Below are positions 1-8,658 of a DNA stretch of 9,593 bases, piece after piece; the stretch's first letter is position 1; each line of letters begins with the position of its first letter. The stretch is from contig JAQULD010000060.1 in NCBI GenBank assembly GCA_028719045.1, forward strand, positions 1 to 9,593. The letters are read 5' to 3'. Below the pieces are notes generated by a model. It was not told the origin of the DNA. It did no database searches and saw only the letters and a list, made by a program, of their open reading frames with translations. The position numbers were made by a program, and so were the translations under genes. The DNA is from Candidatus Omnitrophota bacterium. GTDB lineage: Bacteria > Omnitrophota > Koll11 > Gygaellales > Profunditerraquicolaceae.

Positions 1-60
1 GTATTGCGTAAAAAAAGAGGCTTGTTTTTCCCTCGATACGCAATACGAATGACGCAATAC
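1..60. repeat. Degenerate heptanucleotide repeat with inverted copy
   Basis: On the plus strand, 36-60 reads as heptamers ATACGCA, ATACGAA, TGACGCA and a partial ATAC. The ten bases at 1-10 (GTATTGCGTA) are the exact reverse complement of 37-46 (TACGCAATAC), and 52-60 (ACGCAATAC) repeats nine of those bases 14 bases (two heptamers) further on. The tract therefore contains the same unit in both orientations and can fold into a 10-bp stem. It lies entirely in the non-coding space after rpsJ. Short heptameric tandem repeats between genes are known in other bacteria (for example the STRR repeats of cyanobacteria); whether this one belongs to a genome-wide family cannot be judged from one copy, and it may continue beyond the left edge. 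Confidence 0.6.
10..34 (-). terminator. Possible intrinsic terminator after rpsJ
   Basis: Read on the minus strand, GAGG (34-31), a 10-base loop and CCTC (20-17) are followed at once by seven T's (16-10). A GC-rich stem plus a U tract is the form of a Rho-independent terminator, and it sits 45 nt past the rpsJ stop codon. The 4-bp stem is short, so termination may be weak. A flanking 10-bp inverted repeat (46-37 with 10-1) could add an outer stem, but its second arm is transcribed only after the U tract. Confidence 0.45.
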
Positions 61-79
61 CTTATTTGCCTGATTTCAT

Positions 80-379
80 TTACCTAATTTCAACATCAAC
101 TCCCGCAGGGAGATTAAGCTTTCTCAAAGCATCGATAGTCTTGGAAGTCGGTTCAAAAATATCGATCAGCCGCTTGTGAGTGGAAAGATCGAACTGCTCG
201 CGCGATTTCTTGTCGATAACCGGAGAACGAAGCACCGTGAAGATCTCGCGTTTTGTAGGGAGCGGTAACGGCCCGGATACTTTGGCACCCGTGCGCCTTA
301 CCGCTTCCGTGATCTCTCCCGCCGCCTGATCTAAGAGGCGATGGTCATAGGCTTTCAGTCTTATACGTATTTTTTGCAT
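80..379 (-). CDS. rpsJ: 30S ribosomal protein S10 (NusE)
   Basis: S10 of the 30S head; in many bacteria it also acts as NusE, pairing with NusB in transcription antitermination. The 99 residues match the family along the whole length: the opening [12 protein letters not shown], the SGPLPLPT stretch (about 35-42) that precedes the long loop, and the [16 protein letters not shown] block (about 59-74). The family is usually 99-105 residues; this one lacks the two or so extra residues many homologs have before QKIR, which is normal variation. The ATG at 379 is the only sensible start, but the upstream sequence (AACAAAAGAATA) shows no clear Shine-Dalgarno, unlike every other gene here. It follows tuf after 54 nt and is the last gene of the window. 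The usual next gene of the S10 operon, rplC, does not start within the 79 bases downstream. Confidence 0.98.
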   Translation of the reverse strand: MQKIRIRLKAYDHRLLDQAAGEITEAVRRTGAKVSGPLPLPTKREIFTVLRSPVIDKKSREQFDLSTHKRLIDIFEPTSKTIDALRKLNLPAGVDVEIR

Positions 380-433
380 TATTCTTTTGTTCGTTTAATC
401 CGTTTAGCACGTCGAACGCGACGATGCCAACGA
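380..433 (-). other. tuf-rpsJ intergenic spacer with hairpin
   Basis: This is the widest gap in the operon. On the minus strand it can form a hairpin at 427-407: GCA, a bulged T, CGTCG, a CGTT loop, CGACG, TGC, giving eight base pairs with one bulge. No T run follows, so it does not look like a terminator. It could be a processing site, an RNA stabiliser or a regulatory leader for rpsJ. The role is inference; the base pairing is directly visible. Confidence 0.4.
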
Positions 434-1636
434 TTATCCTATAATTTCAGTGACAACGCCTGCGCCGACGGTGTGTCCGCCTTCGCGGATAGCGAAACGA
501 GATTCTTTTTCCATAGCTATCGGCGTAATTAATTCTACTTCAAGGCTGATGTTATCTCCTGGCATAACCATTTCCACGCCCTCAGGCATTTTGACAGAGC
601 CGGTAACGTCAGTGGTGCGAAAATAGAACTGCGGCCTGTATCCTGCGAAGAACGGTGTGTGCCTTCCGCCTTCTTCTTTGGTCAGGATGTATATCTGGGA
701 TTTGAACTTGGTATGAGGATTAATGGATTTTGGAGCGGCGATAACCATCCCGCGCTCGATAGAATCCTTATCAACACCTCTTAAAAGCAAACCGACGTTA
801 TCTCCGGCCTGGCCTTCTTCAAGCAGTTTCCTGAACATTTCTATGCCGGTAACAACTGTTTTCTTAGGATCAGGTCTTAGACCCACGAGTTCTACTTCTT
901 CGTTGATCTTGACCTTGCCACGTTCGATCCTGCCGGTGCCTACGGTACCTCTACCTTCGATGCTGAAGACGTCTTCTACCGCCATCAGTAAAGGCTTGTC
1001 GAGGTCTCTTACAGGCATAGGAATAAAATCATCGCATGCCTTGACCAGGTCAAGTATGGGTTTGCATTCCGGGCTGTTAGGATCGGTTGATGCTAAGGCC
1101 TTGGACGCGCTTCCCCTGATGATAGGAGTTTTGTCTCCGGGATATCCGTATTTGGTAAGTAAATCCCTTACTTCCATTTCAACCAAATCCAGAAGCTCTT
1201 TATCAGTGACTAAATCAACTTTATTTAAAAACACGACCATTGATGGGACGTTCACCTGCCTTGCCAGAAGTATATGCTCTCTGGTCTGGGGCATCGGGCC
1301 GTCGGCAGCCGATACTACGAGGATAGCGCCATCCATCTGCGCGGCTCCGGTGATCATGTTCTTGATGTAATCGGCGTGTCCCGGGCAGTCGATGTGGGCG
1401 TAATGCCTGGTATCGCTTTCATATTCAACGTGCGAAACGGAGATCGTGACGATCTTTGAATCGTCTCTTACCGTGCCGCCTTTTGCGATATCAGCATATT
1501 CTCTCGCCGTGGCTTTTCCCAGCTTTGCCAATACGTGGGTAATGGCCGCGGTAAGAGTTGTCTTACCATGATCGATGTGTCCGATTGTCCCTATATTTAC
1601 GTGCGGTTTTGTTCTTACAAACTTTTCTTTAGCCAT
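434..1636 (-). CDS. tuf: Translation elongation factor EF-Tu
   Basis: GTPase that carries aminoacyl-tRNA to the ribosomal A site. All three domains are complete in 400 residues (394 in E. coli). G-domain motifs: GHIDHGKT at 19-26 (P-loop), DCPGH at 83-87 with catalytic His87, NKVD at 138-141 and GSA at 175-177. The domain II GRGTV and domain [11 protein letters not shown] and FRTTDVTG blocks are present. Switch I is unusual: the near-universal RGITI is KIVTI at 61-65, keeping only the Mg-coordinating Thr64 and the final Ile, and the preceding segment is KGGTVRDDS instead of an EEKA-like stretch. The C-terminus has GGHTVG where E. coli has GGRTVG. The ATG start is fixed by a near-perfect Shine-Dalgarno at 1641-1649. 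The gene follows fusA after 11 nt. Apart from switch I it is a normal EF-Tu, and the intact GTPase residues argue for a working protein. The switch form resembles planctomycete-type EF-Tu as I recall it. Confidence 0.98.
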   Translation of the reverse strand: MAKEKFVRTKPHVNIGTIGHIDHGKTTLTAAITHVLAKLGKATAREYADIAKGGTVRDDSKIVTISVSHVEYESDTRHYAHIDCPGHADYIKNMITGAAQMDGAILVVSAADGPMPQTREHILLARQVNVPSMVVFLNKVDLVTDKELLDLVEMEVRDLLTKYGYPGDKTPIIRGSASKALASTDPNSPECKPILDLVKACDDFIPMPVRDLDKPLLMAVEDVFSIEGRGTVGTGRIERGKVKINEEVELVGLRPDPKKTVVTGIEMFRKLLEEGQAGDNVGLLLRGVDKDSIERGMVIAAPKSINPHTKFKSQIYILTKEEGGRHTPFFAGYRPQFYFRTTDVTGSVKMPEGVEMVMPGDNISLEVELITPIAMEKESRFAIREGGHTVGAGVVTEIIG

Positions 1637-1640
1637 TAGT

Positions 1641-1650
1641 TCACCTCCTA
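1641..1650 (-). promoter_or_regulatory. Strong Shine-Dalgarno of tuf overlapping the fusA stop
   Basis: The minus strand reads TAGGAGGTGA, in which TAG (1650-1648) is the fusA stop codon and AGGAGG lies 7 nt before the tuf ATG. It is the strongest ribosome binding site in the window, fitting the high EF-Tu output cells need. Ribosomes ending on fusA would sit on this site. Confidence 0.85.
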
Positions 1651-3753
1651 TTGATTAACGGCTTTTTTTGAACCTACAGAGGCAAAACCCGAAATTATCT
1701 TTTCTGATATATATAAAGGCACCTCTTGATAATAAGAGGGCTCCATCGTATAGGATGCGCGGCCCTGAGTCATGGACCGTAAAACTGTCGCGTAATTGAA
1801 TATCTCCGCCAAAGGCACATCCGCCCTGATAGCCCTGACATTGGCCCTGGGAAGGATGGAAATTATTTTGGCGCGGCGCGAACTCAGATCGCCTATTACT
1901 GCTCCCATAAATTCCTCCGGAACGGTCACTTCCATATCCATGATCGGTTCAAGCAGTTTTGGGCCGGCTTTTCTCATGCCGTCGTTAAAAGCGATGCCGG
2001 CTGCCATTTTAAACGCCATTTCGGAAGAATCAACCTCATGATAAGAACCGTCCACCAGCGTCACCTTTACATCCGTAACCGGGTAACTAGCGATCACGCC
2101 GCTTTTGGAGGTCTCAAAAATACCCTGTTTTACCGAAGAAATAAATTCCGTAGGTATCGCTCCGCCTTTTATTTTATTCTCGAAAGTAACGCCTAAGCCC
2201 GGAGCTTCCTGGGGCTCCATTTCTATGACTACGTGGCCGTATTGTCCGCGGCCGCCTGATTGCTGGATGAATTTACCGGAAGTGTGGACCTTCTTTGTGA
2301 TCGTTTCGCGGTAAGCTACCTCGGGTACGCCGACCTGTACCGCGACGTTAAACTCCCTGAGGATCCTGTCCGTGAGCACGTCCAGATGCAGCTGCCCCAT
2401 GCCGGACATAACGGTCTGCCCGGTTTCATGGTTGTAAATTACCCTGAAAGACGGATCCTCCTCAGCCAATTTATGCAGGGCAAGGCCGAGTTTCTCCTGG
2501 TCGTTCTTTGATTTAGGCTCTATAGCTTCCTGTATAACCGGCTCAGGGAACCTCATCGCTTCGATAAGTATGGGGTTTGCTTCGAGGCAAAGGGTATCGC
2601 CTGTTTTTGTCTCTTTTAAACCCACCGCCGCGGCGATATCTCCGGCGTAAACGGTATCTATGATTTCCTGGCGGTTAGCGTGCATTTTCAACAATTTTGT
2701 GATGCGCTCCCTGTTCCTTTTTGAGGCATTGTATATATATGATCCGGAAGAAAGCGTGCCGGAATAAACCCTGATATAATTTATCTTGCCCACGAACGGG
2801 TCTGTAGCGACCTTAAAACACAGCGCGCAGAAAGGCGCTTTATCCGAAGCGGTTATTTCTTCAAATTGCCCGCTATCGGGATTAGTCCCTTTTATAGGAG
2901 GAACATCTTCAGGCGAAGGCAGATAATCACAGATAGCGTCAAGAATAGGCTGCACGCCTTTGTTCCTGAAAGACGCCCCGCAGAATACCGGGACAAATTT
3001 GTTCTGGATGACCGTGCGCCGTATCGCGTCTTTTATTTCCTGCACCGACGCCTCCTGCTTATGCAGGTATTTTTCCAGCATCAGATCATCAACCTCAGCC
3101 ACTTTCTCGATCAATTCCTGGTGGTACTGCTCCGCCTCTTCTTTAAGTTCGGCGGGTATTTCGACTATCTCGAATACCTTGCCGGTATCGTCTTTATATA
3201 ATATCAGTTTCTTTTCCACCAGGTCTATCATGCCCTTAAAAGTATCTTCTTTGCCGTAAGGCAGCTGCACCGCCGCGGCATTGGCACCCAGCCTTTTCCT
3301 TATCTGGTCCAGGGTCTCGAAGAAATTGCATCCGGTCCTGTCCATTTTATTAACGTAGGCGATCCTCGGGACATTGTAACGGTCGGCCTGGCGCCAGACG
3401 GTCTCTGACTGCGGTTCAACGCCGCCTACTCCGCAGAAAACCACCACCGCCCCGTCCAGGACTTTAAGCGACCTTTCCACCTCGACGGTAAAATCGACGT
3501 GGCCCGGAGTATCGATAACGTTTATGTAATAATCTTTCCACGTGCAGGTAGTAGCCGCCGCGGTAATGGTAATGCCGCGTTCCTGCTCCTGGACCATCCA
3601 GTCCATGGTAGCGGTGCCTTCGTCAACCTGCCCGATCTTATAGGTCCTGCCGGTAAAGAACAAGACGCGCTCGGTAGTGGTCGTTTTACCCGCATCTATG
3701 TGGGCAATAATACCTATGTTCCTGATCTTATTTAAGGGAATTCTAGTTTTCAT
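1648..3753 (-). CDS. fusA: Translation elongation factor EF-G
   Basis: GTPase that drives tRNA-mRNA translocation and, with the recycling factor, ribosome splitting. From the chosen ATG the product is 701 residues (E. coli 704). Motifs: AHIDAGKT at 17-24, RGITIT at 59-64, DTPGHVD at 81-87, NKMD at 135-138 and GAS at 259-261. [15 protein letters not shown] (about 445-459, domain III), GRGQYGHV at 501-508 (domain IV start) and the domain IV tip [13 protein letters not shown] with His572 (E. coli His583) are intact, as are domain V blocks [15 protein letters not shown] and [13 protein letters not shown]. The open frame runs 22 codons further upstream to 3819 inside rpsG, but family alignment begins at [14 protein letters not shown], and GGTGA (3765-3761) lies 7 nt before the 3753 ATG, so that start is preferred. 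The gene follows rpsG by 7 nt and ends 11 nt before tuf. It looks like a canonical housekeeping EF-G. Confidence 0.97.
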   Translation of the reverse strand: MKTRIPLNKIRNIGIIAHIDAGKTTTTERVLFFTGRTYKIGQVDEGTATMDWMVQEQERGITITAAATTCTWKDYYINVIDTPGHVDFTVEVERSLKVLDGAVVVFCGVGGVEPQSETVWRQADRYNVPRIAYVNKMDRTGCNFFETLDQIRKRLGANAAAVQLPYGKEDTFKGMIDLVEKKLILYKDDTGKVFEIVEIPAELKEEAEQYHQELIEKVAEVDDLMLEKYLHKQEASVQEIKDAIRRTVIQNKFVPVFCGASFRNKGVQPILDAICDYLPSPEDVPPIKGTNPDSGQFEEITASDKAPFCALCFKVATDPFVGKINYIRVYSGTLSSGSYIYNASKRNRERITKLLKMHANRQEIIDTVYAGDIAAAVGLKETKTGDTLCLEANPILIEAMRFPEPVIQEAIEPKSKNDQEKLGLALHKLAEEDPSFRVIYNHETGQTVMSGMGQLHLDVLTDRILREFNVAVQVGVPEVAYRETITKKVHTSGKFIQQSGGRGQYGHVVIEMEPQEAPGLGVTFENKIKGGAIPTEFISSVKQGIFETSKSGVIASYPVTDVKVTLVDGSYHEVDSSEMAFKMAAGIAFNDGMRKAGPKLLEPIMDMEVTVPEEFMGAVIGDLSSRRAKIISILPRANVRAIRADVPLAEIFNYATVLRSMTQGRASYTMEPSYYQEVPLYISEKIISGFASVGSKKAVNQ

Positions 3754-3760
3754 TTCTAAA

Positions 3761-3765
3761 TCACC
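3761..3765 (-). promoter_or_regulatory. Shine-Dalgarno of fusA within the rpsG stop
   Basis: The last rpsG codons read TGG TGA on the minus strand; GGTGA within them is the ribosome binding site of fusA, 7 nt before its ATG at 3753. This supports the shorter EF-G start and suggests coupled translation of S7 and EF-G, as known for the str operon of E. coli. Confidence 0.7.
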
Positions 3766-4231
3766 ATCTAAAGTGAGCAAAGGCCTTATTCGATTCGGCC
3801 ATTTTGTGAGTGTCGTCACGTTTTTTTATGGCTGAGCCTTCGCCTTTATAAGCGGCGATTATCTCTTCGGCCAGCCTCTCCTTCATGGATTTACCTTTTT
3901 TGGATTTGGCAAAATCCCTTATCCAACGCAGGGCAATCGAAGTCCCGCGCTCCTGCCTTACTTCCACCGGCACCTGATAAGTAGCGCCTCCGACCCTGCG
4001 GGGCTTTACTTCAAGGCGCGGCCTTGCGTTATCAATAGCTTTATGAAAGATCTTCAATGCGTCGGGCTCGTTAAGCTGATTTTTGACTACTTCAAAAGCG
4101 TCGTAGATGATCTTCTCAGCGGTGGATTTCTTGCCCTTCAACATAAGCATATTGATAAATTTGCTTACCACTTTGCTGTTAAACTTCGGATCCGCCAACA
4201 CATCTCTTTTTACGATTCTTCTTCTTCTCAT
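3761..4231 (-). CDS. rpsG: 30S ribosomal protein S7
   Basis: Primary 16S rRNA-binding protein that nucleates assembly of the 30S head and contacts E-site tRNA. The 156 residues equal the usual bacterial length (K-12-type E. coli has a C-terminal extension). Recognisable blocks are [17 protein letters not shown] at the N-terminus, [18 protein letters not shown] (about 24-41), [18 protein letters not shown] (about 74-91), and the C-terminal [13 protein letters not shown]. In E. coli S7 represses translation of the str mRNA by binding the rpsL-rpsG spacer, which is about 100 nt there; here that spacer is only 16 nt, so that mode of feedback is unlikely to use the same site. The ATG at 4231 is preceded by AGGAG at a rather long 12-nt spacing. 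Confidence 0.98.
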   Translation of the reverse strand: MRRRRIVKRDVLADPKFNSKVVSKFINMLMLKGKKSTAEKIIYDAFEVVKNQLNEPDALKIFHKAIDNARPRLEVKPRRVGGATYQVPVEVRQERGTSIALRWIRDFAKSKKGKSMKERLAEEIIAAYKGEGSAIKKRDDTHKMAESNKAFAHFRW

Positions 4232-4243
4232 TACTAGATTTTA

Positions 4244-4250
4244 CTCCTTA
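4244..4250 (-). promoter_or_regulatory. Shine-Dalgarno of rpsG overlapping the rpsL stop
   Basis: The minus strand reads TAAGGAG, where TAA (4250-4248) ends rpsL and AGGAG forms the ribosome binding site. The distance to the rpsG ATG is 12 nt, longer than the usual 5-9. Confidence 0.7.
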
Positions 4251-4622
4251 TTGTTTTGGCATTTTCGCCCCGTATTTGGAGCGTGATTTCTTGCGCTGAT
4301 TGACACCAGCCGCGTCCAAAGTACCTCTTACGATATGGTATCTGACGCCCGGCAAGTCTTTCACACGGCCGCCTCTTACCAAAACTATGGAATGTTCCTG
4401 AAGATTATGCCCTTCGCCGGGAATATAGGCGGTGACTTCTATGCCTGTGGTAAGCCTTACCCTGGCTATTTTTCTCAACGCAGAGTTAGGCTTTTTCGGC
4501 GTCATGGTACGCACCTGGACGCATACTCCCCTTCTCTGAGGGCAGGCCTTTAAAGCCGGAGATTTCGTCTTTTTTACCTTTGATTCTCTTCCGATCCTGA
4601 TTAGTTGCGCGATAGTGGGCAT
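4248..4622 (-). CDS. rpsL: 30S ribosomal protein S12
   Basis: Decoding-centre protein that controls translational accuracy. The 124 residues match the family end to end: PTIAQLIR at the start, CPQRRGVC (27-34), [11 protein letters not shown] (41-51), [10 protein letters not shown] (69-78), [14 protein letters not shown] (83-96) and the basic RSKYGAK tail. Lys43 and Lys88, the positions where streptomycin-resistance changes arise in other bacteria, carry the ordinary sensitive-type residues. Asp89, the site that RimO methylthiolates in E. coli, is present. The ATG at 4622 lies 3 nt after the rpoC stop; AAAGGA (4635-4630), inside the last rpoC codons, is 7 nt upstream. No L7Ae-family gene separates rpoC and rpsL, unlike Bacillus-type operons. 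Confidence 0.98.
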   Translation of the reverse strand: MPTIAQLIRIGRESKVKKTKSPALKACPQRRGVCVQVRTMTPKKPNSALRKIARVRLTTGIEVTAYIPGEGHNLQEHSIVLVRGGRVKDLPGVRYHIVRGTLDAAGVNQRKKSRSKYGAKMPKQ

Positions 4623-4625
4623 ATC

Positions 4626-7600
4626 TTATTCCTTTGCCTTTTCTGTAGTTGTTTCTTTAGGTTGAGCCTGTTTTACCACCTCAATATCCCTGTGGATTTT
4701 AAAACCGGTTCCAGCCGGGATGAGGTGTCCGACGATAACGTTTTCCTTAAGCCCTAGCAGATCATCATGTTTTCCCGCAGTCGCAGCTTCTGTGAGCATA
4801 CGGGTGGTCTCCTGGAAGCTCGCGGCCGAAATGAAACTCTCGGTAGTAAGAGAAGCCTTGGTTATACCCAATAACAACGGTGTTGCCTGGGCCGGCTTCT
4901 GGCCTTTCTTGAGCGCCTTGGCATTTTCTTTCTGGAATTTCCATTTATCCACCTGCTGCAGCGGCAAGAATTCGGTATCTCCCGGATCTTCTATTCTGAC
5001 TTTTTTGAGCATCTGCCTGATTATTACTTCAACATGTTTATCATTTATATGGACGCCCTGGAGCCTGTAGACTTCCTGGACCTCATTGACTAAATATTCC
5101 TGAAGGACCTTGTCTCCGCAGACCCTTAAGATATCCTGCAAAACCACCGGCCCGTCTGTCAGCTGCTGCCCGGCCATGACCCTGTCGCCTTTATAGACGT
5201 TCGGGTGTTTGCCGTGAGGAATAATGTATTCCCTCTGCATGCCTGTAGCTGATTTTACTATGATCAGGCGCTGGCCTTTTTTAGTCTGGCCGAATTCCAC
5301 AAAGCCGTCAATTTCGCTTATGATAGCCGGTTCCTTCGGACGCCTGGCTTCGAACAATTCGGCGACCCTGGGAAGGCCTCCGGTGATATCCCTGGTTTTT
5401 ACGGATACCCGCGGTATCTTGGCCAAAAGGTCTCCTGCTTCAACGCCCTGCCCGTCTTTAGACATGATATGCGCGCCCACAGGAATAGGATAAATACCCA
5501 TGATGTCCTTTTTCTCATCCAGGATCAATACCTGAGGATGGAATTCCTGCTTGTGTTCTACGACTACATGTTCCGTCAATTTCGTCACGGGGTTTAATTC
5601 CTGCGTTATGGTGACGCCGTCCCTTAAATCTTCGTATTTCACCTGCCCTGTAACTTCGGTCAGGATCGGAGAGGTGTACGGGTCCCAGTGCACGAACGAA
5701 ACGCCTTTCTCGACTTCATCGCCGTCTTTTACGGCCAGAAACGCTCCCTGCGGAAGAAAATATCTTTCAAGTTCCCTTCCGTCTTTATCGTTTACGCTGA
5801 TGGCGCCGTTCCTGTTCAAAAGGACGAACTCTTTTCTTTTCGGCACAACCCTCAAGTTATGGTATTTGATGTAACCTTTGTTTTTAGATTTTATGAATGA
5901 CTGCTCGACTACTCTGGAAGCGGTACCTCCGATATGGAATGTCCTTAAGGTAAGCTGGGTACCCGGCTCGCCTATGCTCTGCGCGGCGATTACCCCTACG
6001 GCTTCCCCGAGTTCGGACAATTTACCGGTGGCAAGGTTCCTGCCGTAGCATTTTACGCATACGCCTTTTTCAGCCTCGCAGGTCAAAACGCTTCTGATAC
6101 GTATTTTTTCTATGCCTAAGGTCTCGATCATTTCGGCTTTTTCTTCGGTTATTTCCTCGCCCTGCCCGACAACGATCTTGTCGGTTATGATATCCACGAT
6201 ATTATCCAGAGCGACCCTTCCCATAATACGTTCGGAAAGGCTCACTACAACCTCATTGCCTTCGGTGATCGCCTCGACCGTAATGCCGTTTAATGTGCCG
6301 CAATCATCCTCATTGACGATGATCTCCTGGGCCACGTCGATAAGCCTTCTGGTAAGGTATCCTGCGTCAGCTGTCTTAAGAGCCGTGTCAGCAAGACCTT
6401 TACGCGCGCCGTGCGTGGAAAGGAAATATTCCAAAACCGTTAAGCCCTCTTTGAAGTTAGCGGTGATCGGGTTTTCGATGATCTCGCCGGAAGGTTTGGC
6501 CATAAGGCCGCGCATGCCGGAAAGCTGCCTTACCTGGAGCTTGGAACCGCGGGCTCCGGAATCAGCCATGATGAATATGGGATTAAAGGGGTCCATTTCC
6601 TTGAATAACAGGTCGGAAACTTTATCGGTAGCGTGCGTCCAGATATCGATTACCTTATTGTAACGTTCCCTGTCGGTAATGACGCCTTTGCGGTACTGGT
6701 CTTCCACCTTGGCGACTTCATCTTTAGCTTCTTTCAAAACTTCGGGCTTGGCTTTTGGAATAACCAAGTCATCTATGCCGATGGAAATACCTCCGAGAGT
6801 CGCCATTTCAAACCCCAGCTTCTTGATATCATCCAGGATCTGTATGGTCCTGGTGTGGCCGAAACGTTTGTGGCACTCCGCGACGATATCCCCGACCCTG
6901 CTTTTATTAAGCTCCTTGTTCACGAAACCAAAACCTTCCGGCAGTAACTGGTTAAAAATGACCCTTCCGACTGTAGTGGAAATGGTCTGCCTTCCCGTGA
7001 TAAGTTTTTTCTCGCTCAAATCATATACCTGGTCCACCCTCATTTTGATCTTGGCATGCAGGGCGATGGCTTTGTCTTCATAAGCCATAATGGCTTCATC
7101 TGAATTGCTGAATAACTTGTTTTCCCCTAACGCGTTGGTTTTTTCCTTTGACATATAGGAAAGGCCGAGAATGATATCCTGGGTCGAGGAAACAATCGGC
7201 TTGCCGTGAGCGGGGGAGAATATATTATTTATGGAAAGCATGAGCAGTTTGCATTCGATCTGGGCCTCTAAAGACAACGGAACGTGTACCGCCATCTGGT
7301 CGCCGTCGAAATCGGCGTTGAATCCGGTGCAGACCAAAGGATGAATCTTGATCGCTTTTCCTTCGGTTAATACCGGCTGGAAGGCCTGGATGCTCAAACG
7401 GTGCAGGGTAGGCGCGCGGTTGAGAAGCACCGGATGGTCCTTAATTACTTCGTCGAGTATATCCCAAACTTCTATTTTACCGTGTCCGACCATCCTGCGT
7501 GCGCCTTTTATGGTATGCACAAAACCTTTTTCTTTAAGTTTCTTTATGATGAACGGCTCGAATAACTCCAATGCCATCTGTTTCGGCAGGCCGCACTCAT

Positions 7601-8657
7601 GCAGTTTTAAATCCGGGCCCACTACGATCACGGAACGGCCGGAATAATCAACGCGCTTACCGAGAAGATTCTGTCTGAAACGCCCCTGTTTGCCTTTAAG
7701 CATATCCGCGAGGGATTTTAAAGGACGGTTATTGGCGCCGACCACGGGTTTTCCGTGCCTGCCGTTATCTAAAAGGGCGTCTACCGCTTCCTGAAGCATG
7801 CGTTTTTCATTGCGGATGATGATCTCAGGCGCGTTTAACTCCATCAATTTCTTAAGACGGTTGTTGCGGTTTATCACGCGGCGGTATAGATCGTTAAGAT
7901 CGGAAGTGGCGAACCTTCCCCCGTCTAACGGGACTAACGGCCTTAAGTCCGGAGGAATTACCGGCAAAATCTCCAGGATCATCCATTCGGACTTATTGCC
8001 CGATTTCCTGAAGTCTTCCACGATCTTTAATGTTTTAAGGGTCTTCCTGTTATTTAATACTTCTTTTGATTTCTCAAGGTCGCGGCGCAGTTTTCTGCAG
8101 TAAGCGTCGAGGTCGAGTTCCTTTAATAAAGTCTGTATAGCGGTGGCGCCGATCTCCGCCTTGAATTTTCCCTCGTATTTCTCAACGGCTTCCTGGTATT
8201 TTTCCTCGTTCAAAAGTTCTTTTTTCTTTAACGGGGTCGTGCCGGGATCGATGACCACATATTCCTCATAATAGATCACCTTCTCCATATCCCTTAAAGA
8301 CATGTCCAGGAGCGCCGAGAGGCGGCTGGGTACGACTTTAAAGAACCAGATATGCGTTACCGGGGCTGCCAGCTCTATATGGCCCATGCGCTCGCGCCTC
8401 ACCGATGAGCGGTCCACGGTCACGCCGCAGCGGTCGCAGGTGATCCCCTTGAATTTTATGCCTTTATATTTGCCGCAGTTGCACTCGTAATCACGCACCG
8501 GGCCGAAAATCTTCTCGCAAAAAAGGCCGTCCTTTTCCGGTTTCAAGGTGCGGTAATTTATGGTCTCGGCTTTTTTAACCTCTCCCTTGGACCACGATCT
8601 TATGATCTGGGTGGAAGCAAGCTTTACTAATATACTATCAAATAATGTCTCTTCCAT
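4626..8657 (-). CDS. rpoC: DNA-directed RNA polymerase beta' subunit
   Basis: Largest subunit of RNA polymerase; it holds the catalytic magnesium and forms the clamp. The 1343 residues are complete (E. coli 1407). The N-terminal zinc site has Cys59, 61, 74 and 77; the second zinc site has Cys786, 860, 867 and 870. The active-site loop NADFDGDQ is at 447-454 with Asp449, 451 and 453. The bridge helix is at about 750-774 ([20 protein letters not shown]), and the trigger loop includes LRTFHIGG at 904-911 with His908 and Arg905. Between about 914 and 1088 lies an SI3-like insertion whose middle ([15 protein letters not shown]) resembles the E. coli insert; the chain then returns to [21 protein letters not shown]. 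The C-terminus ends in a short charged tail. The ATG at 8657 is 1 nt after the rpoB stop, with GAAGG at 8671-8667. Confidence 0.99.
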   Translation of the reverse strand: MEETLFDSILVKLASTQIIRSWSKGEVKKAETINYRTLKPEKDGLFCEKIFGPVRDYECNCGKYKGIKFKGITCDRCGVTVDRSSVRRERMGHIELAAPVTHIWFFKVVPSRLSALLDMSLRDMEKVIYYEEYVVIDPGTTPLKKKELLNEEKYQEAVEKYEGKFKAEIGATAIQTLLKELDLDAYCRKLRRDLEKSKEVLNNRKTLKTLKIVEDFRKSGNKSEWMILEILPVIPPDLRPLVPLDGGRFATSDLNDLYRRVINRNNRLKKLMELNAPEIIIRNEKRMLQEAVDALLDNGRHGKPVVGANNRPLKSLADMLKGKQGRFRQNLLGKRVDYSGRSVIVVGPDLKLHECGLPKQMALELFEPFIIKKLKEKGFVHTIKGARRMVGHGKIEVWDILDEVIKDHPVLLNRAPTLHRLSIQAFQPVLTEGKAIKIHPLVCTGFNADFDGDQMAVHVPLSLEAQIECKLLMLSINNIFSPAHGKPIVSSTQDIILGLSYMSKEKTNALGENKLFSNSDEAIMAYEDKAIALHAKIKMRVDQVYDLSEKKLITGRQTISTTVGRVIFNQLLPEGFGFVNKELNKSRVGDIVAECHKRFGHTRTIQILDDIKKLGFEMATLGGISIGIDDLVIPKAKPEVLKEAKDEVAKVEDQYRKGVITDRERYNKVIDIWTHATDKVSDLLFKEMDPFNPIFIMADSGARGSKLQVRQLSGMRGLMAKPSGEIIENPITANFKEGLTVLEYFLSTHGARKGLADTALKTADAGYLTRRLIDVAQEIIVNEDDCGTLNGITVEAITEGNEVVVSLSERIMGRVALDNIVDIITDKIVVGQGEEITEEKAEMIETLGIEKIRIRSVLTCEAEKGVCVKCYGRNLATGKLSELGEAVGVIAAQSIGEPGTQLTLRTFHIGGTASRVVEQSFIKSKNKGYIKYHNLRVVPKRKEFVLLNRNGAISVNDKDGRELERYFLPQGAFLAVKDGDEVEKGVSFVHWDPYTSPILTEVTGQVKYEDLRDGVTITQELNPVTKLTEHVVVEHKQEFHPQVLILDEKKDIMGIYPIPVGAHIMSKDGQGVEAGDLLAKIPRVSVKTRDITGGLPRVAELFEARRPKEPAIISEIDGFVEFGQTKKGQRLIIVKSATGMQREYIIPHGKHPNVYKGDRVMAGQQLTDGPVVLQDILRVCGDKVLQEYLVNEVQEVYRLQGVHINDKHVEVIIRQMLKKVRIEDPGDTEFLPLQQVDKWKFQKENAKALKKGQKPAQATPLLLGITKASLTTESFISAASFQETTRMLTEAATAGKHDDLLGLKENVIVGHLIPAGTGFKIHRDIEVVKQAQPKETTTEKAKE

Positions 8658-8658
8658 A

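Noticed and set aside
1..60. CRISPR array, integron attC site or transposon end
   Set aside because: The repeat units are 7 bases with no spacers, there is no associated cas, integrase or transposase gene, and only one inverted copy is visible.
62..79. A five-codon frame (ATG AAA TCA GGC AAA TAA) directly after the rpsJ stop
   Set aside because: It is too short to call and has no ribosome binding site or other support.
433..438. GATAAT on the minus strand at the tuf stop as a -10 box for rpsJ
   Set aside because: The best nearby -35 candidate (TTGTCA) is only about 12 bases away and the expected position has no match, so a sigma-70 promoter is not supported.
723..1370. Long plus-strand open frame of 215 codons opposite tuf
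   Set aside because: It is antisense to a highly conserved gene, is Ser/Leu/Thr-rich as expected for a codon-bias shadow, and shows no recognisable domain. The same applies to the other plus-strand frames, for example 6112-6663 opposite rpoC.
3754..3819. A 22-residue N-terminal extension of EF-G overlapping rpsG
   Set aside because: The extension is out-of-frame S7 coding sequence, has no family similarity, and the ATG at 3753 has its own SD and matches the normal EF-G start.
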